Below the pieces are notes generated by a model. It was not told the origin of the DNA, did not search any database, and saw only the letters and a list, made by a program, of their open reading frames with translations. The translations under genes were made by a program, and so were the position numbers. Source: Phytophthora colocasiae (Eukaryota > Oomycota > Peronosporomycetes > Peronosporales > Peronosporaceae). From it: 64,000 bases of DNA. The first letter of the stretch is position 1, and the number at the start of each line of letters is the position of its first letter. Shown here piece after piece: positions 52,996 through 62,572 of the stretch. The DNA lies in contig JAGKQI010000047.1 of NCBI GenBank assembly GCA_018806915.1, positions 868,001 through 932,000 on the forward strand. Reading direction: 5' to 3'.

Positions 52996-53242
52996 TGTAA
53001 AGTAAGCAGGCAGATAGGAGCGAGCAACCGCAGTAGCGGAGAAGACCAAAACACACTTGTTTTCCACGGAGAAGCTTTGGGATTGAGGGGGAAACCTCGC
53101 AGGTGACAACCCCCTCTATAGTTAAGAACACGCAGTATCCTAACTGTCATATGTAAGATAGTCACTCGAGAACTGAGACTGGGCACAGGCTTCTTCAACT
53201 CTGGAGCTGGAAGCTGACGGAGCTCGACACGTCATCTCCACA
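52996..53242 (-). repeat. 5' LTR of the copia element
   Basis: 247 bp, appears identical to the 3' LTR. The primer-binding-like site adjoins it at 52,980-52,995 and the second target copy CTAAT is at 53,243-53,247. Confidence 0.93.
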
Positions 53243-53672
53243 CTAATGACAAGCTTAAGAGCGAGGCTGGGGCTATGGCAATGAGCTTCTCCATACCAGT
53301 GGCGTGAGGCTGAACGTTTAGTGAGTGACCTCAACTTGCGGAGTCTTTGGCACGAACTCCTGCTGTTATCCTATGCCCAGGCGGCCAGCATGGCCATGCT
53401 GAAGATGCCTGTGGAGAAAAGCGCGAGTTTCTCGACGACGTTCGTCTCCTGACTCGCATTCTCCTCCGACAGCTCATGGAATGCCAAGTAGATGAAGCTG
53501 CCCGACGCGATACTTAACGCCACAGCTTCCATGGTCAACGCACTGCTACCGCGCAACGAATCGGACCACACCATACCCAGGAAGATACCTAATGGTGTCA
53601 TGCAACTGTAAAGTGTAAGCACAGCGATGGACCGCTGAGATGCGATGCTGCTCTTGGCCTTGGCGAAGTTGG

Positions 53673-55963
53673 GGTAGACTTTTTTGGGGGTCGTATTTGG
53701 GTCGGAACGGGATTTTAGGTCGGTATTACAAATCGTGTCGTTCGGGTCGGGTCGGGACTTTTGGTCGGGACGAAGATACCTTGAAGCGATGAAACGATAG
53801 AATATGCAGGTCATCTTTCTGGTGTGCTGACAGCTGCAGGTGCAGGAGTGCATGATCCGGTTCGGCTATTCTTAGTGGCGACTCTTAGTGGCAACACATG
53901 CAACTCCTGTCGTACCAAAAGAAAACCACCTTCGCGACTTCCTCAACAACCAGATACAACGCCAAGAAAGCCACGTGTCTAGCTAGGTTAAACGTATCGG
54001 CGTTGCCAAAGCTGAGCTTGCTGGCTCAAGTATTTCGTGTCCATGACCCGTCAATCGAGCTCCTCGCACCAGGAAGTATCATCTTCATCTCGAAAGTCCA
54101 AGAAGTCGATAGGGCGTGGGAAGGGAAAAACATGTCTGCACTATAGAGGCTATCGATACACAAAAGGCTGGAGCTCCAAGAAGAAAATCACGCTACGATG
54201 CAGTGTGTACCGCAGAACTGAATGCAAGGCTCGGCTGGACGTGCATCCTACAGGCGGAAAGGTTGTTATCAATGAGCATACATGTGCTTCTGTACAGCAC
54301 GAAACCAGCGATACTTTGGATGTGACACGAAAAATGAAGGAAATGGTTGATACATTGAGCATCTTGGATCTCACAAAACCTGTGCACGAAATATGGAAAG
54401 AGGTGAGTGATAGCTACTATCCAGATGATGATGTATCTCGCACAGGATTGTCCGAAGAACAGGTAACCAGCCGGGTTTATCGGACTCGTCGTAAGCATTA
54501 CGGATCACATCTTCTCGGTATGATTGAAGTTCCACCGCTTTCAATGGTTGAGGGGAAGAAGTTAAGTTTTTTTCAGTTCCACGTTTCTCGTCCAAGTCCA
54601 GACCCCAAAGACAAGCCTCAAAGAATCGTTGGGTGGGCCCACCCGGAGCTTCGTCAGCTTTTGATGTACCACAGCGTGACCATTTATGTAGATGGCACCT
54701 TTCGCTGCGTACCTAGAGGGTTCAAGCAATGCGTCGTAGTCATGGTTCACGACCGGGCCTCTGAAATCAACGTACCAGTCTATTTTGTCTTGTGCACTGG
54801 TAAGACCGAAGATATGTACTTTGACATACTTGAACTCATTTACCGAGACACTGGGGAGAAGTTGTCTCCGAGTGAAATCATTTGCGACTTCGAGAAGCAA
54901 TTGATCAAAGCTTGTCAGAAACAATTCGAAAACGCGCTGATAATCGGGTGCCTCTTCCATTGGAAGCAAGCACTTCGTCGTCGGATGAAGCAGATCCTAC
55001 ACATACCAGAGGAAGAAATCCAGATATCTATGACTCGAGGTGTTATTGATATGCTGACGATCGTCGATCCGGTGTTGGTTCCTCACAAAGGTATCAAGTG
55101 GGTGAAGAAAGAGATTCGCGCGCGTTGTGCATCTAAGGGAATTGACTACTCTCTTGCAAAATGGACTCATTTTTGGGGCTACTTCAGAGCGACATGGCTA
55201 GAACGCTACAACATTGAGGAGTGGAACGTGCACGGCTTCGACCGCGACGTAGTGGCGCGAACAAATAATCCTTTAGAGCGATTTCATCGTGAGCTAAACA
55301 GCGCCTTTAGTCCACACCCCAACATAGTCACCTTCGTGGCCACAATCCGACGTATTTCACAGGATTACGTCGCAAAGATCGCCAACGTTGCTGCTGGTCG
55401 CAGAAAGAAAGGTGCGGCAAAGAATTCAAAAAAACGCAAGAGTAAGAAAAAAGGCAAGAAGAACCGTAAAACTACAAACGACGAAGCAACACCAGTACCT
55501 GAGGACGAATCGGGGCTTCCGCTGCCGATCGATCTACTTCAGGTTGAAGGACTCTCAGACTCCGAGAGCGAAGATGAAGTTGTTTTGGCTGAAGAAGTTG
55601 ACGAAAACGGTGATAGTGCCGATAGCAGCAGCAGCAGCAGTGGTAGCGACAGAGAGGACGATCGCGGCATCGACAGCGACGGTGATGAAGGTGAAGGCGT
55701 GACGAAGAAACCATCTTTTTCCTTTGACTATGAGGGCGAGGGGCGTGACGAAGAAACCAGCTAAGCTTCACGAGCTTGCACAATGTAGGGCAATGTAGGG
55801 CTTGCATAAGCACTCTATCAGTGCTATCGGTACCACATTCACGTTAACAGGAATCGATTTGGAACGAATAGCTTGTTTCGGTCGGGTCGGTAGTTTTGGT
55901 CAGGAAAAACACCCGAGCAAAAGTCCCGTTCCGACCCGTATACGACCCCCAAAATAATCTACG
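53673..55963 (+). mobile_element. Mutator-like (MULE) transposon inside the ZIP gene
   Basis: The 2291-bp element is flanked by GAAGTTGG at 53,665-53,672 and 55,964-55,971 (8-bp duplication; MULEs make 8-11 bp). The ends are imperfect inverted repeats of about 42 bp sharing TTTTGGGGGTCGTAT and GGGTCGGAACGGGA. Extra GGTCGG motifs are clustered just inside both ends. It carries one intact transposase frame. Confidence 0.88.
54043..55764 (+). CDS. MULE transposase with FLYWCH-type zinc finger
   Basis: The first ATG in frame (54,043) gives 573 residues; the frame begins with GTG six bases earlier. Residues about 25-85 resemble a FLYWCH/WRKY-GCM1-like finger (CLHYRGYRYTKGWS, LRCSVYRRTECKARL, INEHTC). 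The MULE catalytic domain follows: VTIYVDGTFRCVP (first Asp), SEIICDFEKQLIKA (second Asp), IIGCLFHWKQALRR (C...H) and ARTNNPLERFHRELN (Glu). The C-terminus is Lys-rich (NSKKRKSKKKGKKNRK, likely nuclear signal) then acidic with a Ser run. No internal stop; the element may be autonomous. It lies antisense to the host ZIP gene. Confidence 0.88.
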   Translation: MTRQSSSSHQEVSSSSRKSKKSIGRGKGKTCLHYRGYRYTKGWSSKKKITLRCSVYRRTECKARLDVHPTGGKVVINEHTCASVQHETSDTLDVTRKMKEMVDTLSILDLTKPVHEIWKEVSDSYYPDDDVSRTGLSEEQVTSRVYRTRRKHYGSHLLGMIEVPPLSMVEGKKLSFFQFHVSRPSPDPKDKPQRIVGWAHPELRQLLMYHSVTIYVDGTFRCVPRGFKQCVVVMVHDRASEINVPVYFVLCTGKTEDMYFDILELIYRDTGEKLSPSEIICDFEKQLIKACQKQFENALIIGCLFHWKQALRRRMKQILHIPEEEIQISMTRGVIDMLTIVDPVLVPHKGIKWVKKEIRARCASKGIDYSLAKWTHFWGYFRATWLERYNIEEWNVHGFDRDVVARTNNPLERFHRELNSAFSPHPNIVTFVATIRRISQDYVAKIANVAAGRRKKGAAKNSKKRKSKKKGKKNRKTTNDEATPVPEDESGLPLPIDLLQVEGLSDSESEDEVVLAEEVDENGDSADSSSSSSGSDREDDRGIDSDGDEGEGVTKKPSFSFDYEGEGRDEETS

Positions 55964-57194
55964 GAAGTTGGCACCGACTGACATGGCCTCGATGAACTGC
56001 AGAGCAGAGATCGTTAGCAAGTTGAACTAAACTGCCCACTTTAACATCATCTAGAGTTGGTACCTTGTGGCTGAAAATGGCAACTGTAGTGGCCACTGCT
56101 GTTCGATCCATGGAGTGATTGACGCCCAGTGCAAACCCCGCGATCAATGGATGTACCGAGAAGAGCGCTGCTAATAAATAAGGAAGGAAATAGCTGTCGC
56201 CGGAGAACACGACATGTTCACTGACGGTTGCCTCCGAGTCGTTTGGACGCTCCTCTTCGAGTAGCCCCGTTGCAACCGTCTCATATTCCATCACGTACTT
56301 AGGACCCCCGTTCACAACCTACTGCCAATGAACGTGTTAGCATGGCCACAATGAAAGCTTAAACGTTAAGATCATTGGTAACGCACCTTGACACCGTTGG
56401 GTGTAAGCAGACAGGAGCCTTCCTCCGTCTTGGTAGCACGATGGAAGAGCGACGGAGACGCTACACTACCACATGAGCACGAGTAGAACCTTTCCTTGCC
56501 GTCCACTGACACGGATCGATTCCTCCATCCGAACGACGTCACGGACGGGATCTGCACTCTGTACATGCTGGTTTCATCTGCATTCAAAGTCCACGCATCA
56601 CTCTACATTCCTTTAAAATCTCCTCGCAAGGTACGTACAGTCAGGACGCGCGGCACTCGCTACTGCCATTAGTTTGCCCGAATTGCCCATGTTGAGTAGA
56701 TCCACACTCCAAACAATGGAGCAGCCCAGTGCACAGAGCAAATAGACACTCGGGAACGCCGTCATCCAATGTGGCGGCTCGTCCATCCTCGACACTACTT
56801 GGTCGTACAATTTCACGGCGTCCGGGAGTAAATGCAACAACCCGGAGCCGAGGAATACGCCGGCCGTAGCGAACGGCAGCTTCCGACTCAATAGATTCTG
56901 CGCTGTGCGCGTGCCGTGACTGGACACCCAAAGCGGCAGCAAGGCCGACACGGCCGTGATCACCAATAGCACCACCATCGCGGCGTACTTGAACACGCGC
57001 ACGGTCTCCAGTGCCGCTTCCATGTCTTGAGTCCCCGCCATTGATCCTGAAGTGGCTCACTCCTATAGGATTGGCACAGTGTCAAGTGTGCGTCGTGACC
57101 TGCGACAGAAGATCGCGCGCTTGAAGCGACGTGCCTCCGATCGCACAGGTCCCTTCATAAACGTTCCCCCCTTTTGAGAGCGATCGGATTTCGA

Positions 57195-58079
57195 ATGAGG
57201 CTTTGGCTAATAGCGTTGGGGTTGCTACCCTTGAGCAATGGTAGGAGTATAGCGACCTAAAGCTAAAAAGGACGCAACGACTGACGTTCTGTGTGTGTTT
57301 AGCTCTCCGGTCGTGCACGAAAAGCGGTCAAGTCCGTGTGCCGTGCGAGGATGAATTGATGTTGGGTAAAGACGACAAGTTCCTGCTTACGCTGTACGGC
57401 CATTCGTGCTACACGATGAACATTTTGTCGCCTCAACCGCTTGAAGTGCAGTTCTACGATGCGAGAGAGCTCAAAAGTGGAGCAGGACAAGGTGTTCGCA
57501 AGCTGCAGGAAGCGAACGAAACCGACAGCTTGGCAGTGCTAGGGGACAACCAGGACTGCCGCAATGTCTTGAACTGCGTCCAACTACAGGAAGGACTGTC
57601 TAAGGCTACAGTCTACAGTTTAATGATTTCTCGCTGGTCAAATGTCACCTTAGAAGGCCAAGAAGACCTGGAACAAGGACCTATACCAGTGACTGTGTTG
57701 CTGGAACACTGTGACCCAGTTTCGCCATGGCATTATGTTGGTAAGGGGGTGATTAGAGAAAGTAGGGGATGTTCTTACTGATGAAATTGTGATAGGTCTG
57801 GTGTTTGTCGGTAGCATTGGGTTTACGTCGACGATGCTGCTCTTGTGCGTCATTGTCGAGTTTGTCTTTGGTTTGCGGACCATTACGAAGCTCCAGACTG
57901 GAGCGCAACAGGAACAGTTTGCGGAATTGGCGCAACTTGATCCCCTAAAGGTGAAGAAGGAGATCCAGGAGACTGAAGACGACGCAGAGGAACCTACTGC
58001 GCCACTCATGACGACGGTCATCCCGACGGATTCCGAGTCGACAGAGCCAAAAGATACAGAGAAACCATCTCCAGCTTGA
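57195..58079 (+). CDS. Type I membrane protein of unknown family
   Basis: Exons 57195-57240, 57303-57740 and 57796-58079 join to 255 residues; the introns are 62 and 55 bp. Exon 1 encodes a clean signal peptide, MRLWLIALGLLPLSNA, which supports the splice. The ectodomain (about 17-162) has several cysteines (RSCTKSG, RVPCEDEL, HSCYTMN, DNQDCRNVLNC, EHCDP). One membrane span follows (FVGSIGFTSTMLLLCVIVEF, about 165-190), then a 65-residue cytosolic tail rich in Glu, Thr and Pro. I do not recognise the ectodomain; a role in the secretory pathway is inferred only from topology. It starts divergently from the ZIP gene, 154 bp away. Confidence 0.7.
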
Positions 58080-58166
58080 CTACAGGGGGGAATAAGGGGT
58101 CAAACTCTTCTTCTCTATAATTTCTTACGTTGTAGTATTGAATGTCTTCCATGTTACCCCAAATTC

Positions 58167-60248
58167 TTAGCGTTTGTGACGTCCGAAGCGTAGGATCAAC
58201 ACCATAATGCTCAAAAGTTGTAGCCCTGCGGCGTATCCTACAAGGATGAGCATATTCCGAGTCACATTGACGTTCTGCATGCCGTAGCTCTCAAGCAATT
58301 CCCAAGCTTCCGGTGTATCGACATTGGAGAAATGTTCGTACATGAAACTCTCGAACGAATACGTGTGGAATGCCATGTAGTAGCCCCATTTCCAGTACGC
58401 AGGAATCGCAGCAAAAGGAACCATAAAACCCTCGCAAAGCATGAACATTCCGAAGAGACCAGCACCCAGAGCGATACCCATAATGTAGTGAGGCACAGCA
58501 GCGCCCAATAGATGCATCATTGACTCGGAAGTGATGAGAGAAAGTGTCAAATTCAGGAAAAATGAACCGAAAGAATGCACCCGCGCGAAGTAAACGACGA
58601 TACAAGACGCCAATAAAGAGATAAACATGATACCAGGCAACGCACCGAGTAGGTTGGCGGTCGTGTAGCTGGACAGATGCAGCGCATGTGAACGGACTTC
58701 CCGTTCAAGAACTGCTCGTTGCTCTAGAAGAGCTGGTAGAGCTGCAACGGACATGAAGACCAAAAACGCTTGGACGTAGAACAGTAAAGGGACCATAGCG
58801 GAACTCGTGATCTCCTGGTTGGAGCTTAGATACATTGTACCAACCATGAAGGACAGCAAGACGTACATGAGCACGCGAATCCAGAAAACACCCGGGTGAC
58901 GCCAATTGTTGGTCAAATTCCGGTGCAACAAGACGCCGAATTGATCCAGTCTCGACGGTCTCATAGCGCGTAGCATGTCGTAGTTGACGAGATTTAAGTC
59001 TCGCACGGAGCGATCTCTGGCCACGTCGACGTGTAAACGTTGCGGTTCAGTCCCTTCTTGAAGGGCTCGAACAAATGGTTCGAGACGAAGGTTTGAGTGA
59101 AAGTCCACGTTGACTAAGTGAACAAAGTACTCGGCCGGATTCGAGTACATTGGACAGACGTAGCCCATGGAGAAGAAATGGTTGAGAGCTGCTGCTGCCG
59201 GGCCAAAATACACGAGTTGCCCGTCACTTAGGATGATGAGATTGGTCAGCATTTCGTAGACTGAGGACGAAGGCTGGTGGATGGTACAGATGACGTTCTT
59301 GCCTTCTTCTTGGCAAAGCCGTTCGATATGTTGCATCACACTACGAGCAGAAGAAGCGTCGAGGCCGGACGTTGGTTCATCGAGGAGTAAAAGTGCTGGA
59401 TCAGAGAGCAATTCCACAGCGATTCCCAGTCTCTTTCGTTGGCCAGAGGAGATGCCTTTATGGAAAACATCTCCGACATTCGCGTGCATGCAACTTCGCA
59501 GTCCCATAGCGTCGATCACGTCTTGAACGCGAGACTCACGCGTGAGAATAGGCACGTAACTCGGAAGACCAAGTCCTGCAGCGATCTGCAGTGTCTCCAA
59601 TACTGAAAAGGACCCGAGAAACGCCATGTCCTGAGAGACGTAATTCATGATGGAGTGGAAGGTGCGAGGGTCTCTTGGCTGTCCATTAACGTCAATAAAC
59701 CCTTCCACACGTACACCGGGGCCTCCGTTTGATACTCGATCTGCTAAAATGTCGAGTAGTGTGGTTTTACCAGCTCCAGATGGCCCTATGATCGCTGTAA
59801 GCTCTCCAGGGCCTGATCTACCCCACACACTGTTGAGAATCTTGCGAGGTTCTTGAGTTTCTGGCCGTTGACTGGAGCGTTTGAACCAGCGCTTCTTTGG
59901 CTCGAGAATATACGACACGTGCTGCCAACTGATCGTACATTGTTGTAAGTAGCGATGCTGTTGACGCTGAGCAGCTTCAATCTCGGATGTGAGGTTGACA
60001 GTTTTCGTCTTGGGTTTGCTGCCTGTACAAAGTCCATCAAGACAGTACGGAGTGTTGGAAGGTGACTGTGAGTTGCTCCGTGGCGTTGTCAAACTGCAAC
60101 CGTGGCCAGTCTCGAGCTCGGCCTTGTCAATGGCGTCGCCTACACCCGACGAAGCGATCGATACGTTGTCTGAAGTATCGTATGGAGGGGTCATAGCGGT
60201 GCTGGAGATGCACGTGTCGGTCATCGAGCCTGGGAATCGTCCACGCAT
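58167..60248 (-). CDS. ABCG-type half transporter
   Basis: A single-exon frame of 693 residues. The nucleotide-binding domain (about 105-345) has Walker A IIGPSGAGKTTLLD, signature ISSGQRKRLGI, Walker B LLLLDEPTSGLDASS and the switch CTIHQPSSSVYEM. The membrane domain (about 430-690) has six hydrophobic segments (WIRVLMYVLLSFMVGTMYL, PLLFYVQAFLVFMSVAALP, NMLILVGYAAGLQLLSIMV). NBD before TMD and one of each is the ABCG/WBC half-transporter layout; it must dimerise. Such pumps export lipids, sterols or xenobiotics at the plasma membrane; the substrate cannot be read. The N-terminal 100 residues are Ser/Thr-rich and may be regulatory. It is convergent with the type I membrane protein, 87 bp apart. 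Confidence 0.93.
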   Translation of the reverse strand: MRGRFPGSMTDTCISSTAMTPPYDTSDNVSIASSGVGDAIDKAELETGHGCSLTTPRSNSQSPSNTPYCLDGLCTGSKPKTKTVNLTSEIEAAQRQQHRYLQQCTISWQHVSYILEPKKRWFKRSSQRPETQEPRKILNSVWGRSGPGELTAIIGPSGAGKTTLLDILADRVSNGGPGVRVEGFIDVNGQPRDPRTFHSIMNYVSQDMAFLGSFSVLETLQIAAGLGLPSYVPILTRESRVQDVIDAMGLRSCMHANVGDVFHKGISSGQRKRLGIAVELLSDPALLLLDEPTSGLDASSARSVMQHIERLCQEEGKNVICTIHQPSSSVYEMLTNLIILSDGQLVYFGPAAAALNHFFSMGYVCPMYSNPAEYFVHLVNVDFHSNLRLEPFVRALQEGTEPQRLHVDVARDRSVRDLNLVNYDMLRAMRPSRLDQFGVLLHRNLTNNWRHPGVFWIRVLMYVLLSFMVGTMYLSSNQEITSSAMVPLLFYVQAFLVFMSVAALPALLEQRAVLEREVRSHALHLSSYTTANLLGALPGIMFISLLASCIVVYFARVHSFGSFFLNLTLSLITSESMMHLLGAAVPHYIMGIALGAGLFGMFMLCEGFMVPFAAIPAYWKWGYYMAFHTYSFESFMYEHFSNVDTPEAWELLESYGMQNVNVTRNMLILVGYAAGLQLLSIMVLILRFGRHKR

Positions 60249-60918
60249 TGCTGATAGAGCGATTTCCAGAGTGGAAGGATTCCTGTCTCCCCGAAAGGCG
60301 AGGCCTACGACTCAGAGCAAGAAGGAGAGCATTGAACGCCGTTAGTTGACTGAATTCAGCTCAGCGAAGCACCGGCCAGTCTGCTCAGGGCTTTTTCCGC
60401 GCAAGTTTGGCATTTGGTACGTTACGCCTTCACGGACTCTCTTCCAATACAATAAAACAGAGTCCTGTTCTCAAGCTAGTGGCCACGAGGTTTTCGTCAA
60501 CGCACTGGGAAGTGGCGAGCTCTTCGCTGCTCGTAATAGTCGACGCTGAATGCATGTGCGACGCCGGAGCGTTCGTTTTCCGGCTGGACATTTCGGAATG
60601 CGTCGCGTTCTGGCGGTCGACAGATATCTGCAAACGTGCGGCGAGAGCAGAGCTCCTGTCTGTTCTTGGTCGCTTGTGGCAAATTGGATACTGCGACTGG
60701 ATGAAAAGCGCCAGGAATTTGACAATCGATGCGGATGTTGTACTAGAGATGACGAACAAACTAAATGTTGTGATACCTTTAGCAGACCTAGTCTTAGTTA
60801 TCTTAGTTAGCGGTCTAAGAACTGTTGAGATCGAGTCCAGAAGGTGCATGAACTGGAGGCGCTGCTGAAGGAGTAACCAGGTTATAGAACGAAAGAACCC
60901 GCTTAATGTTACGGAGAT
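60249..60918. other. 5' region of the ABCG gene, no gene supported
   Basis: Overlapping 130-150-codon open frames exist on both strands at 60,407-60,868, but the plus frame begins with TTG and neither shows a family feature. The stretch should hold the ABCG promoter. Confidence 0.45.
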
Positions 60919-61295
60919 CTATTCAGGCACGTAGGACTCGTTGCTGGCCGAAGACGCTAGAGGAGAAAGGTGGTTGAAGACGCCAGCTTCGAAGGAGTTG
61001 TGGAGAACAGGGACGAGTATTCCACCACCAAGATATTCGTACGTGTAGAGGTTTCGGAGTAGGGACTCGTTCAGCGTGTGAGCATCGTCGCTAGTGAACG
61101 AGCAAAGAATGGTGAAGACGATGAGTGCGATGATGCAGCGACGGTATTGCAGAAGGCGATGAGCCTGAACGTTTTCTTCGCCAAGGATTCACGCTACGCC
61201 GTGATCATGACGCTTATTGCTATGGCAGCTTGCCAGTGATCAGACCAAAAGTGCAGGAGCACTCGGTGTCGCAATGCATGTAGCAGTGCACCCAT
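60919..61295 (-). pseudogene. Degenerate membrane-protein fragment
   Basis: From the ATG at 61,293-61,295 the minus strand reads MGALLHALRHRVLLHFWSDH and AAIAISVMITA, then a TAG. Another frame then gives a membrane-like segment (RRCIIALIVFTILCSF) and a plausible C-terminus (LRNLYTYEYLGGGILVPVL to ESYVPE, stop at 60,919). Stop and frame change suggest a decayed gene or an unresolved splice. The family is not recognised. Confidence 0.35.
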
Positions 61296-62247
61296 GAATC
61301 GTGTCACTCGACTTTTGCCACCCACCTCCGACATGGACTCTGCCCCGTGTCATACACAAGAGGAATTCATTGACTGGAACTCCAGACCTCTGATTCACCA
61401 TGAAGGGCTACGACATTTCGAAAAGGCTTTTGATTCGGTTTACTTCTGCAATGGAGTACCGTTCGTCCCTTGGACGTCTCTGCAGGCCAAGATATCGCCA
61501 AGGCAATCGAGACAGCTCTCATATGTGGTTAAGACTTACTTCCAAGGAGAAAGGTTGCTCGTTCGTGGTTTCACCTATCGTTTAACTACCGGAGACGTTC
61601 GAAGCAACCGACAGGGTCTAATTACCTACCTACGACTAGAGTACGCTTTGGGAGACACGACCATGCGCGAATGCGTGGACAAGATTTACCAAGACTGGGA
61701 AAAGGCTCCAGCGACCAACCACCTTCCAGAGCATGAAGGCCTGCACATGCCAGGTTTGCTGTACGGACCATTGCCAATAGCTGGACTGTACATGCTGCTT
61801 TGTGGCTCAACTGAATCCTACCATGCAGGCGAGTCAGTAACAAAGCCGTCCTTCTTGCTGAAGGCAGGTCGTTCCCGCGATATTTTGGATCGATTTCAAA
61901 ACCACTCAGGTTCGAGTGGCGACTTCGTGAAGGGAGGGGTAGTGCGTTTCTTGTATGGTCTCCCTCTGGAGATTGAAAGCCTTGCGATGGCAGAGGCACT
62001 GATGCACGCAAAGTTAGTTGAGCTAGGCTTTGCTTGTCCTTTGGTGACTCAATTTCCAAAGCGAACATACGAAACGTACCGGTTCAGCTCAGTTGCCCTA
62101 CCTCTATTCCATGAGGTGCTCTTCAAATTGAGCGGCATGTTCCCTCGACCACAACTTCCACCTCTTCAAGTCTTCCTATCTCAACCATCCGAACGAGATA
62201 TTCCACCGCTACGATCTCCAGCTGTAGGCCTTCGTAACCTCCAGTAG
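61294..62247 (+). CDS. Hypothetical protein with a weak GIY-YIG/T5orf172-like stretch
   Basis: A single-exon ATG frame of 317 residues with no signal peptide or membrane span. Most is not recognisable. Residues about 187-245 (FLLKAGRSRDILDRFQNH ... EIESLAMAEALMHAKLVEL) resemble the second half of the T5orf172/GIY-YIG nuclease fold, in which a G-R-S-x-D-I-x-x-R segment is followed by a Glu on a helix near a His; the GIY/YIG strand itself is not clear. The C-terminus is Pro-rich. A nucleic-acid role is a guess. Codon usage and length suggest a real gene. Its start overlaps the start of the degenerate fragment on the other strand. Confidence 0.6.
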   Translation: MNRVTRLLPPTSDMDSAPCHTQEEFIDWNSRPLIHHEGLRHFEKAFDSVYFCNGVPFVPWTSLQAKISPRQSRQLSYVVKTYFQGERLLVRGFTYRLTTGDVRSNRQGLITYLRLEYALGDTTMRECVDKIYQDWEKAPATNHLPEHEGLHMPGLLYGPLPIAGLYMLLCGSTESYHAGESVTKPSFLLKAGRSRDILDRFQNHSGSSGDFVKGGVVRFLYGLPLEIESLAMAEALMHAKLVELGFACPLVTQFPKRTYETYRFSSVALPLFHEVLFKLSGMFPRPQLPPLQVFLSQPSERDIPPLRSPAVGLRNLQ

Positions 62248-62572
62248 TACCGCCTCACGACTTGAGTCACTTGCATGCGGAAGTGACTCATGTCAAACAC
62301 TAGCTTTTAAATGTTGCCTATTGATCGCTGTAACAAGCTTGAATTCTCCGATACTGCATCCCCTAGATTGCCATACGGGCGTTGTTGGTAATATTTGTCA
62401 AACAGAATTGTAGCCGCTTGAACGGTGAAGCGCTTTGAAAGCCAATGAGGGGCAGCGTTCACTTCTCAGGGTTGAGCTCGACGCCGACAACGACCACTTT
62501 GAAATCCGCTCACGCTCGCTGCACTGACATCAACGTACATCCTAACTCGACGAGTTGTAGCCAAGATGTGTC
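62248..62572. other. Intergenic, no gene seen
   Basis: 325 bp between the orphan gene and the permease pseudogene. An imperfect inverted repeat, AAGTGACTCATG near 62,281 opposite CTTGAGTCACTTG near 62,260, may be a terminator-like or protein-binding site. Confidence 0.4.

Larger units (their letters stand above)
47496..53242 (-). mobile_element. Complete Ty1/copia LTR retrotransposon, recently inserted
   Basis: Two 247-bp LTRs (47,496-47,742 and 52,996-53,242) appear identical base for base. In element orientation they begin TGTGGAGATGACG and end CTTTACA. The 5-bp target CTAAT is duplicated at 47,491-47,495 and 53,243-53,247. A purine tract (GAAGTGGGAG) precedes the 3' LTR and a primer-binding-like site (GGTTATTGAGCCCAAC) follows the 5' LTR. 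One long gag-pol frame fills the interior. The matching site in the left arm is empty, so insertion post-dates the duplication. Confidence 0.95.
44350..53497 (-). repeat. Right arm of the inverted duplication (interrupted by copia)
   Basis: After removing the copia element (47,496-53,242) and one target copy, this arm is the reverse complement of 30,773-34,190. It carries a PX gene and the 3' end of the ZIP transporter. The ZIP homology continues past the arm boundary at about 53,497 into a full gene, so this side is the likely source of the duplication. Confidence 0.9.
53371..57041 (-). pseudogene. ZIP-family metal transporter disrupted by a MULE
   Basis: Exons 56639-57041, 56387-56577, 56064-56318 and the split exon 55964-55996 / 53371-53664 would join to 391 residues across 61-69 bp introns. 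Membrane segments are clear (VVLLVITAVSALLPLWV, FATAGVFLGSGLLHLLPDAV, FPSVYLLCALGCSIVW), followed by a loop and the ZIP core HPLIAGFALGVNHSMD, FSHKFIEAMSVGANF, SFIYLAFHELSEE. ZIP proteins move zinc or iron into the cytosol. The last exon is cut after SVGANF by a 2.29-kb MULE with an 8-bp target duplication (GAAGTTGG), which removes the last four helices from the frame. Apart from the insertion all exons and splice sites look intact, so loss is recent. Its 3' end is also duplicated at 30,773-30,898. Confidence 0.82.

Noticed and set aside
60407..60868. 153-codon plus-strand frame upstream of the ABCG gene
   Set aside because: It begins at TTG, is mirrored by an equally long antisense frame and lacks any motif.
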